Positions 32,570-41,422 of a stretch of 64,000 nt of DNA are shown piece after piece. This stretch comes from Cellulosimicrobium funkei. GTDB taxonomy: Bacteria; Actinomycetota; Actinomycetes; Actinomycetales; Cellulomonadaceae. Positions within the stretch are counted from its first letter, which is position 1. Each line of letters begins with the position of its first letter. The notes beneath the pieces are model-generated. The model saw only the letters and a program-made list of their open reading frames with translations. It was not told the origin of the DNA and did not search any database. The translations under genes were made by a program, and so were the position numbers. The stretch spans positions 310,001 through 374,000 of the forward strand of contig NZ_SOZH01000001.1 of the NCBI RefSeq assembly GCF_004519295.1, given 5' to 3'.

Positions 32570-33775
32570 TCAGTCGCGCGAGACCACGACGCTCGAGCTG
32601 TGCCCGCCGAACCCGAACGCGTCGACGAGCGCGTGCCGGGCCGACGTCGTGGCCGCCTCCCGCACGACGTCGAGGTCGATCGCGGGGTCGAGCGTGTCGA
32701 CGTTGAGCGTGGGCGGCACGCGGCCGTCGCGCAGGGCGAGGAGCGCGACGAGGACGCCCAGCGCGCCCGACGCGCCGAGGAGGTGGCCCGTCGCGCCCTT
32801 CGTGCTCGTGACGGGCGGCGGCATCCCGAGGGCGGCGCGCAGCGCGTCCGCCTCGTTGACGTCCCCGACGGGGGTCGCCGTCGCGTGCGCGTGGACGAGC
32901 CCGACGTCCTCGGGGGAGAGGCCCGCCGAGCGCAGCGCCATCGTGATGGTGCGGGCCTGGTTCTCGGGGTCGCCGCCGACGATGTCGAACGCGTCCGACG
33001 TCAGGGCCGCGCCCGAGACGACGCCGTGCACGACCGCCCCGCGGGCCCGGGCGTGGTCCTCGCGCTCGAGCACGAGGAGCGTCGAGCCCTCGCCCATGAC
33101 GAACCCGTCCCGGTCCACGTCGAACGGCCGGGACGCGCGCTCCGGCTCGTCGTTGCGGGTCGACATCGCGCGGGCCGCGGCGAAGGCCGCGAGCGAGAAC
33201 GGCTGGACGCCCGCCTCGACGCCCCCGCACACGACGACGTCCGCCGAGCCGGCGAGGATCATCTCGCGGCCCATCGTGATCGCCTCCGAGCCCGCCGCGC
33301 ACGCGCTGATCGGGGCGCGCGCGCCGGCCTTGGCGCCGAGGTCGATCGACAGCCACGCGGCCGGGCCGTTGGCCATGAGCATCGTCACGGTGTGCGGGGA
33401 GACGCGCCGGTGGCCCTGCTCGTGCAGGACGCGCGACTGGTCGAGCGTCGTCGCGATCCCGCCGTTCGCGGAGCCGACGACGACGGCGAGACGCGTCGGG
33501 TCGACGTCGGGCGACCCGGCGGACGCCCACGCCTCCCGGCCCGCGACGAGCGTGAGCTGCTCCGCCCGGTCGGTGCGGCGCCGCTCCCGGACGGACAGCG
33601 CCTCGGCGAAGGCGTCGTCGACGCGCGCGGCGATGCGCACGGGCAGCTCGGCCGCCCAGTCGTCGTCGATCGCCCGCACGCCCGGCTCCCCGCGCAGCAG
33701 CGCGTCCCACGTCTCGGGGGCGGAGCGCCCGACCGGGGTCACCGCCCCGTACCCGCTGACGACGACTCGTGTCAT
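32570..33775 (-). CDS. Beta-ketoacyl-ACP synthase, KAS I/II family
   Basis: The 401-residue thiolase-fold enzyme condenses malonyl-ACP with an acyl primer. The catalytic triad is Cys159 (ISACAAGSE), His297 (VHAHATATP) and His331 (KGATGHLLG), all present. It stands alone, with no acyl carrier protein, ketoreductase or other synthase gene nearby, so its pathway is unclear; it could serve fatty acid or polyketide-like synthesis. A 236-bp gap follows upstream, with a CCCACG-rich low-complexity stretch at 33880-33915. Confidence 0.93.
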   Translation of the reverse strand: MTRVVVSGYGAVTPVGRSAPETWDALLRGEPGVRAIDDDWAAELPVRIAARVDDAFAEALSVRERRRTDRAEQLTLVAGREAWASAGSPDVDPTRLAVVVGSANGGIATTLDQSRVLHEQGHRRVSPHTVTMLMANGPAAWLSIDLGAKAGARAPISACAAGSEAITMGREMILAGSADVVVCGGVEAGVQPFSLAAFAAARAMSTRNDEPERASRPFDVDRDGFVMGEGSTLLVLEREDHARARGAVVHGVVSGAALTSDAFDIVGGDPENQARTITMALRSAGLSPEDVGLVHAHATATPVGDVNEADALRAALGMPPPVTSTKGATGHLLGASGALGVLVALLALRDGRVPPTLNVDTLDPAIDLDVVREAATTSARHALVDAFGFGGHSSSVVVSRD

Positions 33776-34011
33776 GGTGTGCCCCTTGCAGCCGAGTCGC
33801 CGAGAACGGCGACGGGTGTGGTCGATGGGTCTTATTCCAAGTCATCGCAGCGGCCTTTGTCGCCCTCGCAGCTGTGACGGTGCGCACGCCCACGCCCACG
33901 CTTACGCCCACGTCCGGACCCACGAGATGCCCGCGGTCGACGCCGTGAACCTCTACCCCTCGCCCACGCGGCGCCTCGCCGCGGGAGGCCGCGCTGCCGT
34001 GAGGCGGCGGG

Positions 34012-35106
34012 TCAGTCCGCGTCGAGCCCGAGCACCCGGCACGCGTTCCCCGCGTAGAGCGCCGGCAGGAGGTGCGCCGGGAGGTCGGCTCCCGAGATGG
34101 CCCACCGACCCTGCGGCGGCACGGGGTCACCGGGGGAGTAGGCGAAGTGCTCGTCGGCCGTCTCGAGGAACCGGAAGTGCGTCTCGAGCTGCTCACGCGA
34201 CAACGGGAACGCGTCGGTGCCGAACAGGACCCGGTTCGGGAAGTCCTCGACGAGCCGACGGAAGCGTCGCGGCTGCCGCCCGAGCTCGCCCAGCCTGCCC
34301 GCGATGTCGACGACGAGATTCGGTGCGGCCCGCAGGAGCCGCGAGACGTGATCCAGGTCCTCGGCGACGCAGCCGACGTGCGCGCCTACGTAGGTGGTCC
34401 CCGGAGTCGCGGCGAGCAGACGTCCGAACGCGTCGAGCAGGTGCTCGAACGACGGAAAGCGGGAGCGGTCGGCGAACGACCACGACGGTTGCGCGGTGAG
34501 CTCGTCGACGCGTTCGTTGTACCGGTCCGGCGGGTCGAAGAACGCCTTCGGGTCGGCGACGTGGATCAGGACGGGCAGCCCGAGCTCGCCCGCGAGCGCG
34601 AGCGTCTCGACGACACGAGGGTCGTCGGGCGCGACGAGCGCGCCGTCGGGGCCGGTGACGGTCAGGCCGAGGTTCTTCCACACCTTGAGGCCGCGCGCCC
34701 CGCGCGCCGCGGCGTCGCGGAGCTGCCGCTGCACCTCGCGCTCGCCCCCCACGTGGGCGAGCGCCGTCCAGTCGACCTGGCAGAACGTGAGGAAACGGCC
34801 CGGGTGCGCGCGGTCGTACCGGTCGAGGTTGGCCTCGAGCTCGTCGTCCCACAGGCCGTCGAGGTTCACGACCGCGCGCACGTTCGTGCGGTCCAGCAGG
34901 TCGAGCAACGCGGGGACGTCGGGCGCGCACCAGTCGGCGGTGAGCCAGCGGCCCAGGTGGTTGTGGACGTCGACGGCGGGCACCGCGGCCCGGGGGACGT
35001 CGGTCCGGGGGAGCCGCACGCGGGCGCGGGGCTCCCAGTCGACGAGCCGCAGGTCGGGTGCGGGCGGCGCCGGGGGCGGGCCGGCGTGGTGGAGGGGATC
35101 GATCAC
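34012..35106 (-). CDS. Amidohydrolase family protein (amidohydrolase_2-like)
   Basis: The 364-residue TIM-barrel metal hydrolase has VPAVDVHNHLGRWL (about residues 36-49), with HxH metal ligands, PVLIHVADPKAF, TYVGAHVGCVAEDLDHVSRLL with metal-site His, and FGTDAFPLS with the final Asp. It belongs to the amidohydrolase_2 group of decarboxylases, lactonases and hydrolases. It is not a NagA/AgaA-type deacetylase by sequence pattern. GTG 35106 is preferred because an in-frame ATG at 35163 would lie inside the shared operator (35154-35175). That operator suggests it belongs to the same regulon as the galactosamine-type genes. Confidence 0.85.
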   Translation of the reverse strand: MIDPLHHAGPPPAPPAPDLRLVDWEPRARVRLPRTDVPRAAVPAVDVHNHLGRWLTADWCAPDVPALLDLLDRTNVRAVVNLDGLWDDELEANLDRYDRAHPGRFLTFCQVDWTALAHVGGEREVQRQLRDAAARGARGLKVWKNLGLTVTGPDGALVAPDDPRVVETLALAGELGLPVLIHVADPKAFFDPPDRYNERVDELTAQPSWSFADRSRFPSFEHLLDAFGRLLAATPGTTYVGAHVGCVAEDLDHVSRLLRAAPNLVVDIAGRLGELGRQPRRFRRLVEDFPNRVLFGTDAFPLSREQLETHFRFLETADEHFAYSPGDPVPPQGRWAISGADLPAHLLPALYAGNACRVLGLDAD

Positions 35107-35153
35107 GTCACGAGCATCGGTCGTCCACGCCCAGATTTCGCGGATGTTACGCG

Positions 35154-35175
35154 AATCGATCATCGAGAGTGAGTG
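35154..35175. promoter_or_regulatory. Shared 22-bp element, copy 1 (putative DeoR operator)
   Basis: AATCGATCATCG followed by AGAGTGAGTG. It matches 42339-42360 at 18 of 22 positions, including all ten bases of AGAGTGAGTG. It sits between the divergent amidohydrolase and SIS-domain genes, 48 bp from the first start and 126 bp from the second. Confidence 0.72.
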
Positions 35176-35300
35176 AACATACCATTCTGCGTGACTATCG
35201 CGCAGATGCTGAGCAGGATCTCTCGCATCGGGTCCGCACCTCGCGGCACCTGACCACCGCTGGACCGGGGTCACGGCCCCGCCGACGACAGGACAAGCAC

Positions 35301-36188
35301 GTGAGCCCGAGCACCGTCACCGAGCGAGAGATCCACAGCCAGCCCGAGGTGTGGGCCAAGGCCCTCGCGGGCGGGCCCACCACCGGCTCCGTGCTCGGCG
35401 CACCCGGCGAGCGCGTCCTCGTGCTCGGGTGCGGGACGAGCGCGTTCGTCGCCGAGGCGATCGCCGTCCTCCGGGAGGACGCCGGCCTCGGCGAGACCGA
35501 TGCCGCGTACGCGTCGGAGTGGCACCCCACGCGTCCCTACGACCGTGTCGTCGTCATCAGCCGCTCCGGGACCACGAGCGAGTGCCTCGAAGCGCTCGCG
35601 GCCGTCCCCTCCGGGACACGCACCGCCGCGGTCGTCGGTGTCGCCGGAACGCCCGTCGCCCTCGCGGCGGACGACGTGCTCGTGCTCGACCTCGCCGACG
35701 AGGAGTCGGTGGTCCAGACGCGGTTCCCGACCACCGTGCTCGCCGTCGCCCGCCAGGCGTTCGGGGAGAACCTCTCCGGCCTCGTCGCGCAGGCCGAGCA
35801 GGCGCTCGCGGCACCGCTTCCCGTCGATCCGGGCGCGTTCGAGCACTTCGTGTTCCTCGGCCGTTCGTGGGCCTACGGCCTCGCGCAGGAGGCGGCGCTG
35901 AAGATCCGTGAGGCCGCGCAGGCGTGGTCCGAGTCCTACCCGGCGCTCGACTACCGGCACGGACCGGTCGCCGTCGCGACCGACGCGACGCTCGTGACCC
36001 TGCTCGGCGACGACGACCCGGCGCTCGCCGAGGACGTCCGGCGCACCGGCGCGACCGTCGTGCACCTCGACGGGGACCCGCTCGTCCAGCTCGTGCAGTG
36101 CCAGCGCCTCGCGGTCGCCCTCGCCACCGACCGCGGCCTCGACGCGGACGCGCCGCGACACCTCACCCGCTCCGTCGTCCTCGGCTGA
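35301..36188 (+). CDS. SIS-domain sugar-phosphate isomerase/deaminase (AgaS/GlmS-like)
   Basis: The 295-residue protein has two SIS domains. The first has VLVLGCGTSAFVAEAIAV (about residues 35-52) and VVVISRSGTTSECLEALAA (about 80-98), and the second has FVFLGRSWAYGLAQEAALKI and AQAWSESYPALDYRHGPVAV, the phosphosugar-binding signatures of the GlmS/AgaS isomerase fold. There is no glutaminase domain. With two PfkB kinases and a tagatose-type aldolase downstream, the best guess is conversion of galactosamine-6-phosphate to tagatose-6-phosphate plus ammonia. GTG 35301 follows AGGACAAG. It is first in the transport/kinase operon. Confidence 0.82.
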   Translation: MSPSTVTEREIHSQPEVWAKALAGGPTTGSVLGAPGERVLVLGCGTSAFVAEAIAVLREDAGLGETDAAYASEWHPTRPYDRVVVISRSGTTSECLEALAAVPSGTRTAAVVGVAGTPVALAADDVLVLDLADEESVVQTRFPTTVLAVARQAFGENLSGLVAQAEQALAAPLPVDPGAFEHFVFLGRSWAYGLAQEAALKIREAAQAWSESYPALDYRHGPVAVATDATLVTLLGDDDPALAEDVRRTGATVVHLDGDPLVQLVQCQRLAVALATDRGLDADAPRHLTRSVVLG

Positions 36189-36272
36189 GGGCGACCCGCG
36201 ACAGCCCGTCACCGACGGGGACGCAGTACCCGGACACTCGACGAAGAGACCGCCCAAGAGACAAGGCCGACA

Positions 36273-37616
36273 ATGTTCCGTCATCCCACCCGCCGCCGTC
36301 CCGACCGTCCTCTCACCGTGGCCCGGGGAGCCGCCGGAGCGGTCGTCGTCTCCGGCGCGCTGCTGCTCGCGGCGTGCTCGTCCGGGACGCAGGGCGCCAC
36401 GACCCTCGACCCCGAGGCCGACGTCACGCTCACGTGGTGGACCGGCCAGGCAGACCAGGCCCAGACCATCCTCACGGGCCTCGCCGAGGAGTTCGAGGAG
36501 CTCCACCCCAACGTGACGATCGAGGTGTCCTCGGGCGCGCCGTCGACGGAGGACCTGCTGCAGAAGCTGTCGTCCTCGTTCGCGGGAGGCACCTACCCGG
36601 ACATCTCCTACGCGTTCGGCTCCTGGGCGAGCGAGCTCGCCGAGTCGGAGCGCACGCTCGACATCACCGACGAGGTGAGTGACCCCGACGTCGGCTGGGA
36701 CGAGTTCTCCGGGGCCGCCCGCGCCACCGCCCAGCCGGACGGCGAGACGACGATCGGCTTCCCGGCCGTCGTGGACAACCTCTCCCTCCTGTACAACAAG
36801 ACGGTGTTCGACGCCGCCGGCGTGGACTACCCGACCGAGGACTGGACCTGGGACGACTTCCGCGCCGCGGCGAAGGAGCTCACGGACCCCGCGACGAGCA
36901 CGTACGGCTACGCCTACGGTGTCTCCGGCTCCGAGGAGACGACGTGGCAGTTCTGGCCGCACCTGTGGCAGCGGGGCGGGGAGGTCCTCGACGACTCCGG
37001 CACGACCGCGACGTTCGACTCCGACGCCGGCGTGGACGCGTTGACGTTCCTGCGCGACATGGCCGTCGAGGACGGGTCGGTCTACCTCGACCAGACCGAC
37101 ACCAAGTTCACGCAGATCTTCGCGAGCGACCAGATCGGCATGGTCACGTCAGGGCCGTGGACGCTGTACGACCTCCAGGTCGCGGGCACGCAGTACGGCG
37201 TCGTCCCGCTGCCGGCCTACGACGACGAGCACACGACGATCTCCGGGGCCGACCTCTGGGTCCTGTTCGACCACCAGGACGCGAACCGCGAGCACTGGTC
37301 GTACGAGTTCACGAAGTGGCTGACGGACCCCGAGCAGGACGTGCGCTGGAACGTCGTCTACGGCAACCTCCCGCTGCGCGAGAGCGAGATCGGCTCGCCG
37401 GAGTTCCAGGCACAGGTCGCGGCGATGCCCGGCCTGGACGTCATGGCGCAGAACAGCGAGAACGCGACGATCCCCCGCCCGACCGTGCCGGGATACGTGA
37501 ACCTCTCCGAGGCGGTCGGCACAGCGGTCTCGGAGGTCCTCCAGGGCAAGGGAGAACCGCGCGAGGCGCTGGAGCGGGCCGCCGACCGGTCGGACGAAGC
37601 GCTGGCGGACCAGTGA
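36273..37616 (+). CDS. Sugar ABC transporter substrate-binding lipoprotein
   Basis: The 447-residue protein has a lipobox (LLLAACSSG, Cys near residue 35) and an extracellular solute-binding family 1 fold: VTLTWWTGQADQAQTIL, FPAVVDNLSLLYNKTVFDAA, WTWDDFRAAAKEL and FASDQIGMVTSGPWTLYDL. It captures a sugar oligomer outside the membrane for the two permeases encoded next, whose first gene overlaps its stop. No ATPase gene lies in the cluster, as is usual for actinobacterial CUT1 systems that share a MsiK-type ATPase encoded elsewhere. The ligand is predicted to be a galactosamine oligomer. Confidence 0.92.
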   Translation: MFRHPTRRRPDRPLTVARGAAGAVVVSGALLLAACSSGTQGATTLDPEADVTLTWWTGQADQAQTILTGLAEEFEELHPNVTIEVSSGAPSTEDLLQKLSSSFAGGTYPDISYAFGSWASELAESERTLDITDEVSDPDVGWDEFSGAARATAQPDGETTIGFPAVVDNLSLLYNKTVFDAAGVDYPTEDWTWDDFRAAAKELTDPATSTYGYAYGVSGSEETTWQFWPHLWQRGGEVLDDSGTTATFDSDAGVDALTFLRDMAVEDGSVYLDQTDTKFTQIFASDQIGMVTSGPWTLYDLQVAGTQYGVVPLPAYDDEHTTISGADLWVLFDHQDANREHWSYEFTKWLTDPEQDVRWNVVYGNLPLRESEIGSPEFQAQVAAMPGLDVMAQNSENATIPRPTVPGYVNLSEAVGTAVSEVLQGKGEPREALERAADRSDEALADQ

Positions 37617-38533
37617 CGACGGCGATCGCGCCCGCCCCCGTCCGGCGGGCGCCACGGCGCCGCCGGACGGCGGAGGCGCTCGCCGGGTGGGGCTTCGTCA
37701 CCCCCGCGACGCTCCTCGTCGTCGGCCTGTCGATCTTCCCCGCGGTCTGGGCGTTCCTGCTGTCGTTGCAGGACTGGAACGGCTTCTCCACGCCGGAGCC
37801 GGTGGGCGTGGACAACTACCGCCGCATGCTGACCGACGCCGAGCTGGGCGCCGCCGTCGGGCACACGCTCCTGTACACCGCGCTGTTCGTCCCGGCGTCG
37901 CTCTTCCTCGGGCTCGGCCTCGCGGTCGCGCTCAACCGCCGACTCGTCCTGGTCGGGGTCTACCGCACCCTCGTGTTCCTGCCGTTCGTGGTCTCCGCAG
38001 CGGCCACCGGCATCCTCACGACCTACCTGTTCAACCCGCAGTTCGGGTTCGTGAACAACGTGCTGCGCGTCCTCGGCCTCCCCCAGCAGGGCTGGCTCGA
38101 GAACCCGTCGCAGGCGATGGTCGTCATCACGATCATGTCGTTGTGGGGGCAGGCCGCGTTCACGACCGTCATCTACCTTGCCGCGCTCCAGGACATCCCG
38201 GTCGAGCTCGCGGAGGCCGCCCGCGTGGACGGCGCGAACCGGTGGCAGTCGTTCTGGCACGTGACGTTCCCCCAGCTCGCCCCGGTCACGGTGTTCGTCG
38301 CCATCTGGCAGACGATCCAGGCGATCCAGCTCTTCGACCTCGTCTACACGACGACGCGCGGCGGCCCGCTCGGGTCGACCGAGACGATCGTGTACTACCT
38401 GTGGAAGGCGGCGTTCAAGGAGCTCGAGTTCGGGTACGCCTCCGCCGTGGCGTACGGGCTGTTCGCCGTGACCCTGCTCATCACCATCGCCGTGACGCTC
38501 TACTCCCGCCGCACGAAGGTTGGTGGACTCTGA
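37613..38533 (+). CDS. Sugar ABC transporter permease (MalF type)
   Basis: The 306-residue membrane protein has six helices after a cytoplasmic Arg-rich start, and the EAA loop reads VELAEAARVDGANRWQSFWHV (about residues 199-219), where the shared ATPase docks. It starts at GTG 37613, overlapping the binding-protein stop (GTGA). It pairs with the next permease to form the channel of a CUT1 importer. Confidence 0.92.
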   Translation: MTTAIAPAPVRRAPRRRRTAEALAGWGFVTPATLLVVGLSIFPAVWAFLLSLQDWNGFSTPEPVGVDNYRRMLTDAELGAAVGHTLLYTALFVPASLFLGLGLAVALNRRLVLVGVYRTLVFLPFVVSAAATGILTTYLFNPQFGFVNNVLRVLGLPQQGWLENPSQAMVVITIMSLWGQAAFTTVIYLAALQDIPVELAEAARVDGANRWQSFWHVTFPQLAPVTVFVAIWQTIQAIQLFDLVYTTTRGGPLGSTETIVYYLWKAAFKELEFGYASAVAYGLFAVTLLITIAVTLYSRRTKVGGL

Positions 38534-39474
38534 TGCCGACGACCGCTCCCGGCCCCGCTGCTCACGCCGCGGCGCCCGGCGGGCCGCAGGTGGCGCCGCC
38601 CGGCGCCCCGGACGGTCCGCTCCCGGCCACCACCACCGCCACCCCCGCGCCGCGGCGCCGGCGTCGACGCGCCTGGCTGTGGCACCTGCTGCTCGTGCCC
38701 GTCGCCGCGCTGTTCGCGACGCCGTTCGTGCAGATGTTCCTCACGTCGCTCACGCCCGAGGCGGAGATCAACCGTTTCCCTCCGCGGTTCTGGCCCTCGC
38801 AGCTCACGCTCGACGGCTACGTCAAGCTCTTCACCGAGACGGACGTGCTGCGCTGGACGACGAACACCGTCCTCGTCTCGGTGGTCGCCGTCGCGTCGCA
38901 CATCGTGCTGTGCTCGCTCGCCGGGTACGGGTTCGCGCGCCTGAAGTTCCCGGGCCGCACGTTCGGGTTCCTCGCGATCATGGCGACGATCATGATCCCG
39001 ACCCAGCTCCTCATGGTGCCCACGTACGTCCTCTTCGCGCGCATCGGCATCATCGACACCCTCGCCGCCGCGATGGTCCCGTGGCTCGCGTCGGCGTTCG
39101 GGATCTTCCTCATGCGCCAGTTCTTCCTGTCGCTCCCGCCCGAGCTCGAGGAGGCGGCCGTCCTCGACGGGTGCTCGCGGCTCTCCACGTTCTGGCGGAT
39201 CATCCTCCCGCTCGCGCGGCCCGCGCTCGCGACGCTCGCGATCTTCACGCTGCTCGGCTCGTGGAACGACCTCGTCTGGCCGCTCATCGCGATCAACGAC
39301 CCGTCGTCCTTCACGCTCCAGCTCGGGATCACGAACTTCCAGGGCGCGCGCCGGACCGACTGGTCGCTGCTCATGGCGAGCAACGTCGTCGCGACCCTCC
39401 CGCTGGTGCTGTTCTTCCTGTTCGCCCAGCGCCAGTTCATCGCCACCATGACCTTCACGGGAGTCAAGGGATGA
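38533..39474 (+). CDS. Sugar ABC transporter permease (MalG type)
   Basis: The 313-residue membrane protein has a Pro/Ala-rich cytoplasmic N-terminus and six helices. The EAA loop is LEEAAVLDGCSRLSTFWRII (about residues 207-226). ATG 38533 overlaps the TGA of the first permease, and its own stop overlaps the next kinase start, so translation of the whole operon is coupled. Confidence 0.92.
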   Translation: MPTTAPGPAAHAAAPGGPQVAPPGAPDGPLPATTTATPAPRRRRRRAWLWHLLLVPVAALFATPFVQMFLTSLTPEAEINRFPPRFWPSQLTLDGYVKLFTETDVLRWTTNTVLVSVVAVASHIVLCSLAGYGFARLKFPGRTFGFLAIMATIMIPTQLLMVPTYVLFARIGIIDTLAAAMVPWLASAFGIFLMRQFFLSLPPELEEAAVLDGCSRLSTFWRIILPLARPALATLAIFTLLGSWNDLVWPLIAINDPSSFTLQLGITNFQGARRTDWSLLMASNVVATLPLVLFFLFAQRQFIATMTFTGVKG

Positions 39475-40478
39475 CCACGCCCCACGCCCTGCCGGCAGCA
39501 GCCGACCGGACCGCTGCACGACCCGTCGTCGTGGTCGGGGACGCGAACGTCGACCTCGTGCTGCGCGGCGACGTGATCCCGCGATTCGGCCAGGCCGAGC
39601 AGCTCGCCGACTCCGGCGACCTCGTCCTCGGTGGCTCGGCCAGCATCGCGGCCGCCGGCGTCGCGCGCCTCGGAGTGCCGACGCGGCTCGTCGCGCGCGT
39701 CGGTGCGGACGCCTTCGGGACCTTCACCCTCGACGCGCTGCGCGCTGCCGGGGTGGACGTGTCCGCGGTCGAGGTCTCCCACGACGAGCCGACAGGGCTC
39801 TCGGTCGTCCTCTCCACGCCGGGCGACCGGGCGATCCTCACGGTCGCGGGCACGATCCCGACCCTCACCGGCTCCCACGCGCTCGCCGTGCTCGACGGCT
39901 GGGACGGGCCGCCCGGCGTCGTGCACGTCGCGTCGTACTTCCTCCAGCCGCGTCTCGCCGCGGACCTGCCCGCAGTCCTGGCGTCTGCTCGTGCGCGCGG
40001 GTGGACCACGAGCCTCGACACGAACTGGGACCCTGCCGAGCGCTGGACCGGGCTCGCGGACCTGCTGCCCCACGTGGACGTGCTGCTGCCGAACCGCAAC
40101 GAGCTGCGCGCAGTCGCGGGCGCGCTCGGCGCAGGTCCGCGCGACGCGCCGAGCACCGGCGACCCCGACGTCGCGCTCGCCCGGGCGGTCGCCGCGCGCG
40201 GCCCCCGCGTCGTGGTCAAGGACGGCGCGCGCGGCGGGTGGTCCGTGGGACCGGCGGGAGCCGCCGTGCACGCCCCGGGGCTCGCCGTGGACGTGGTCGA
40301 CACGACCGGCGCCGGAGACAGCTTCGACGCCGGCTACCTCGCGGCCCTCGCGCACGGGATCGAGGACGAGGCCGAGCGGGTGCGCTGGGCGGCCTGCGCC
40401 GGCTCGTTGTCGACGCTCGGCCCGGGGGGCACCGGGGCGCAGGCCACGCTGGCCGCGCTGCGGGCCGCGCTCGCATGA
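39471..40478 (+). CDS. PfkB family carbohydrate kinase (first of two)
   Basis: The 335-residue ribokinase-fold enzyme has PVVVVGDANVDLVLRGD (about residues 18-34), GGSASIAAAGVARLG near 55, and the catalytic motif TTGAGDSFDAG with the base Asp283. It phosphorylates a sugar hydroxyl using ATP. In this cluster it could phosphorylate galactosamine (or another released hexose) at C6, with the next kinase acting second; which does which cannot be told from sequence. The ATG overlaps the permease stop and its stop overlaps the next gene. Confidence 0.87.
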   Translation: MTTPHALPAAADRTAARPVVVVGDANVDLVLRGDVIPRFGQAEQLADSGDLVLGGSASIAAAGVARLGVPTRLVARVGADAFGTFTLDALRAAGVDVSAVEVSHDEPTGLSVVLSTPGDRAILTVAGTIPTLTGSHALAVLDGWDGPPGVVHVASYFLQPRLAADLPAVLASARARGWTTSLDTNWDPAERWTGLADLLPHVDVLLPNRNELRAVAGALGAGPRDAPSTGDPDVALARAVAARGPRVVVKDGARGGWSVGPAGAAVHAPGLAVDVVDTTGAGDSFDAGYLAALAHGIEDEAERVRWAACAGSLSTLGPGGTGAQATLAALRAALA

Positions 40479-41410
40479 TCTCCGCGCTCGCCCTCAGCCC
40501 GTCGCTCGACGTCACGTACGTCGTCGACGCCCTCGAGGGGATCCAGCGCCCGCGCGAGGTCCGTCGCGTCGGCGGGGGGAAGGCGCTCAACGCGGTCCGC
40601 GCCGCAGCGTCGCTCGGTGCCCGCACGACCGCCGTCGCGGTCCTCGCCGGAGGGTCGGGCGAGGACGTCGCGGCGGGGGCGAGAGCCGACGGCGTGGACC
40701 TGCGCGTCGTGCCGGGAGAGCACCCGACGCGCACGTGCGTCTCGGTGCTGGCCGCGGCGACCGGTGCGCTCACCGAGATCTACGAGCGTGCCGTCCCGGT
40801 GGGGGCGGGCACGCTCGACCGTGCCGTCGGGCTCGCGCTCGACCTCGCCGCGCGCCAGGGCGGGTGGTGGCTGCTGTCCGGCGGGCTCCCCGGCACCATC
40901 GCGCCGAGCGTGGTCGGCACCGTCGTCGGTCGGCTGCGGGCGGCGGGTGCCCGCGTCGCCGTGGACAGCCACGGTCCGGCGCTCGCGGGAGCCGTGGGGG
41001 AGGGGCCGGACCTGGTCAAGGTGAACCGGGTCGAGGCGGCAGAGCTGCTGGGCGTCCCCGCGGACACCCCGGGTGCGGGGCTCGTCACCGGGCTCCGCGA
41101 CCGGTCGCGCGGACTCGTGGTCGTCACGGACGGCGCGGAGGGGGCGTGGGCGAGCGACGGCACGAGCGTGCTGCGCGTCCGGCTCGAGGGCCACGTCGGC
41201 CGCTTCCCGGTGGGGAGCGGCGACTCCTTCCTGGGCGGGATGCTCGTCGCGCTCGACGGCGGGGCGTCCCTCGCCGAGGCGGTGGCGCTCGGTGCCGCCG
41301 CGGGCACGGCCAACGCCCAGGTCCCCGGTGCGGCAGTCCTCGACGCGGCCCTGGCTCGCCGTCTCGTCGGCGAGGCCGCGGTCGAGACCGTGGCGCTCCC
41401 GGTGCCCTAG
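40475..41410 (+). CDS. 1-phosphofructokinase/tagatose-6-phosphate kinase-like (PfkB)
   Basis: The 311-residue kinase begins ALALSPSLDVTYVVDAL and has RVGGGKALNAVRAAASLG (about residues 30-47), typical of the LacC/FruK branch, and the catalytic VGSGDSFLGG with Asp250. This branch phosphorylates C1 of fructose-1-/tagatose-6-phosphate-type substrates to give the bisphosphate. Together with the tagatose-type aldolase the simplest role is tagatose-6-phosphate kinase. It ends 12 bp from the convergent DeoR gene. Confidence 0.87.
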   Translation: MISALALSPSLDVTYVVDALEGIQRPREVRRVGGGKALNAVRAAASLGARTTAVAVLAGGSGEDVAAGARADGVDLRVVPGEHPTRTCVSVLAAATGALTEIYERAVPVGAGTLDRAVGLALDLAARQGGWWLLSGGLPGTIAPSVVGTVVGRLRAAGARVAVDSHGPALAGAVGEGPDLVKVNRVEAAELLGVPADTPGAGLVTGLRDRSRGLVVVTDGAEGAWASDGTSVLRVRLEGHVGRFPVGSGDSFLGGMLVALDGGASLAEAVALGAAAGTANAQVPGAAVLDAALARRLVGEAAVETVALPVP

Positions 41411-41422
41411 AACCCTGCGGGG

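Noticed and set aside
34012-35106. Considered as an N-acetylgalactosamine-6-phosphate deacetylase
   Set aside because: The motif set is of the amidohydrolase_2 group. The NagA/AgaA signatures are absent.
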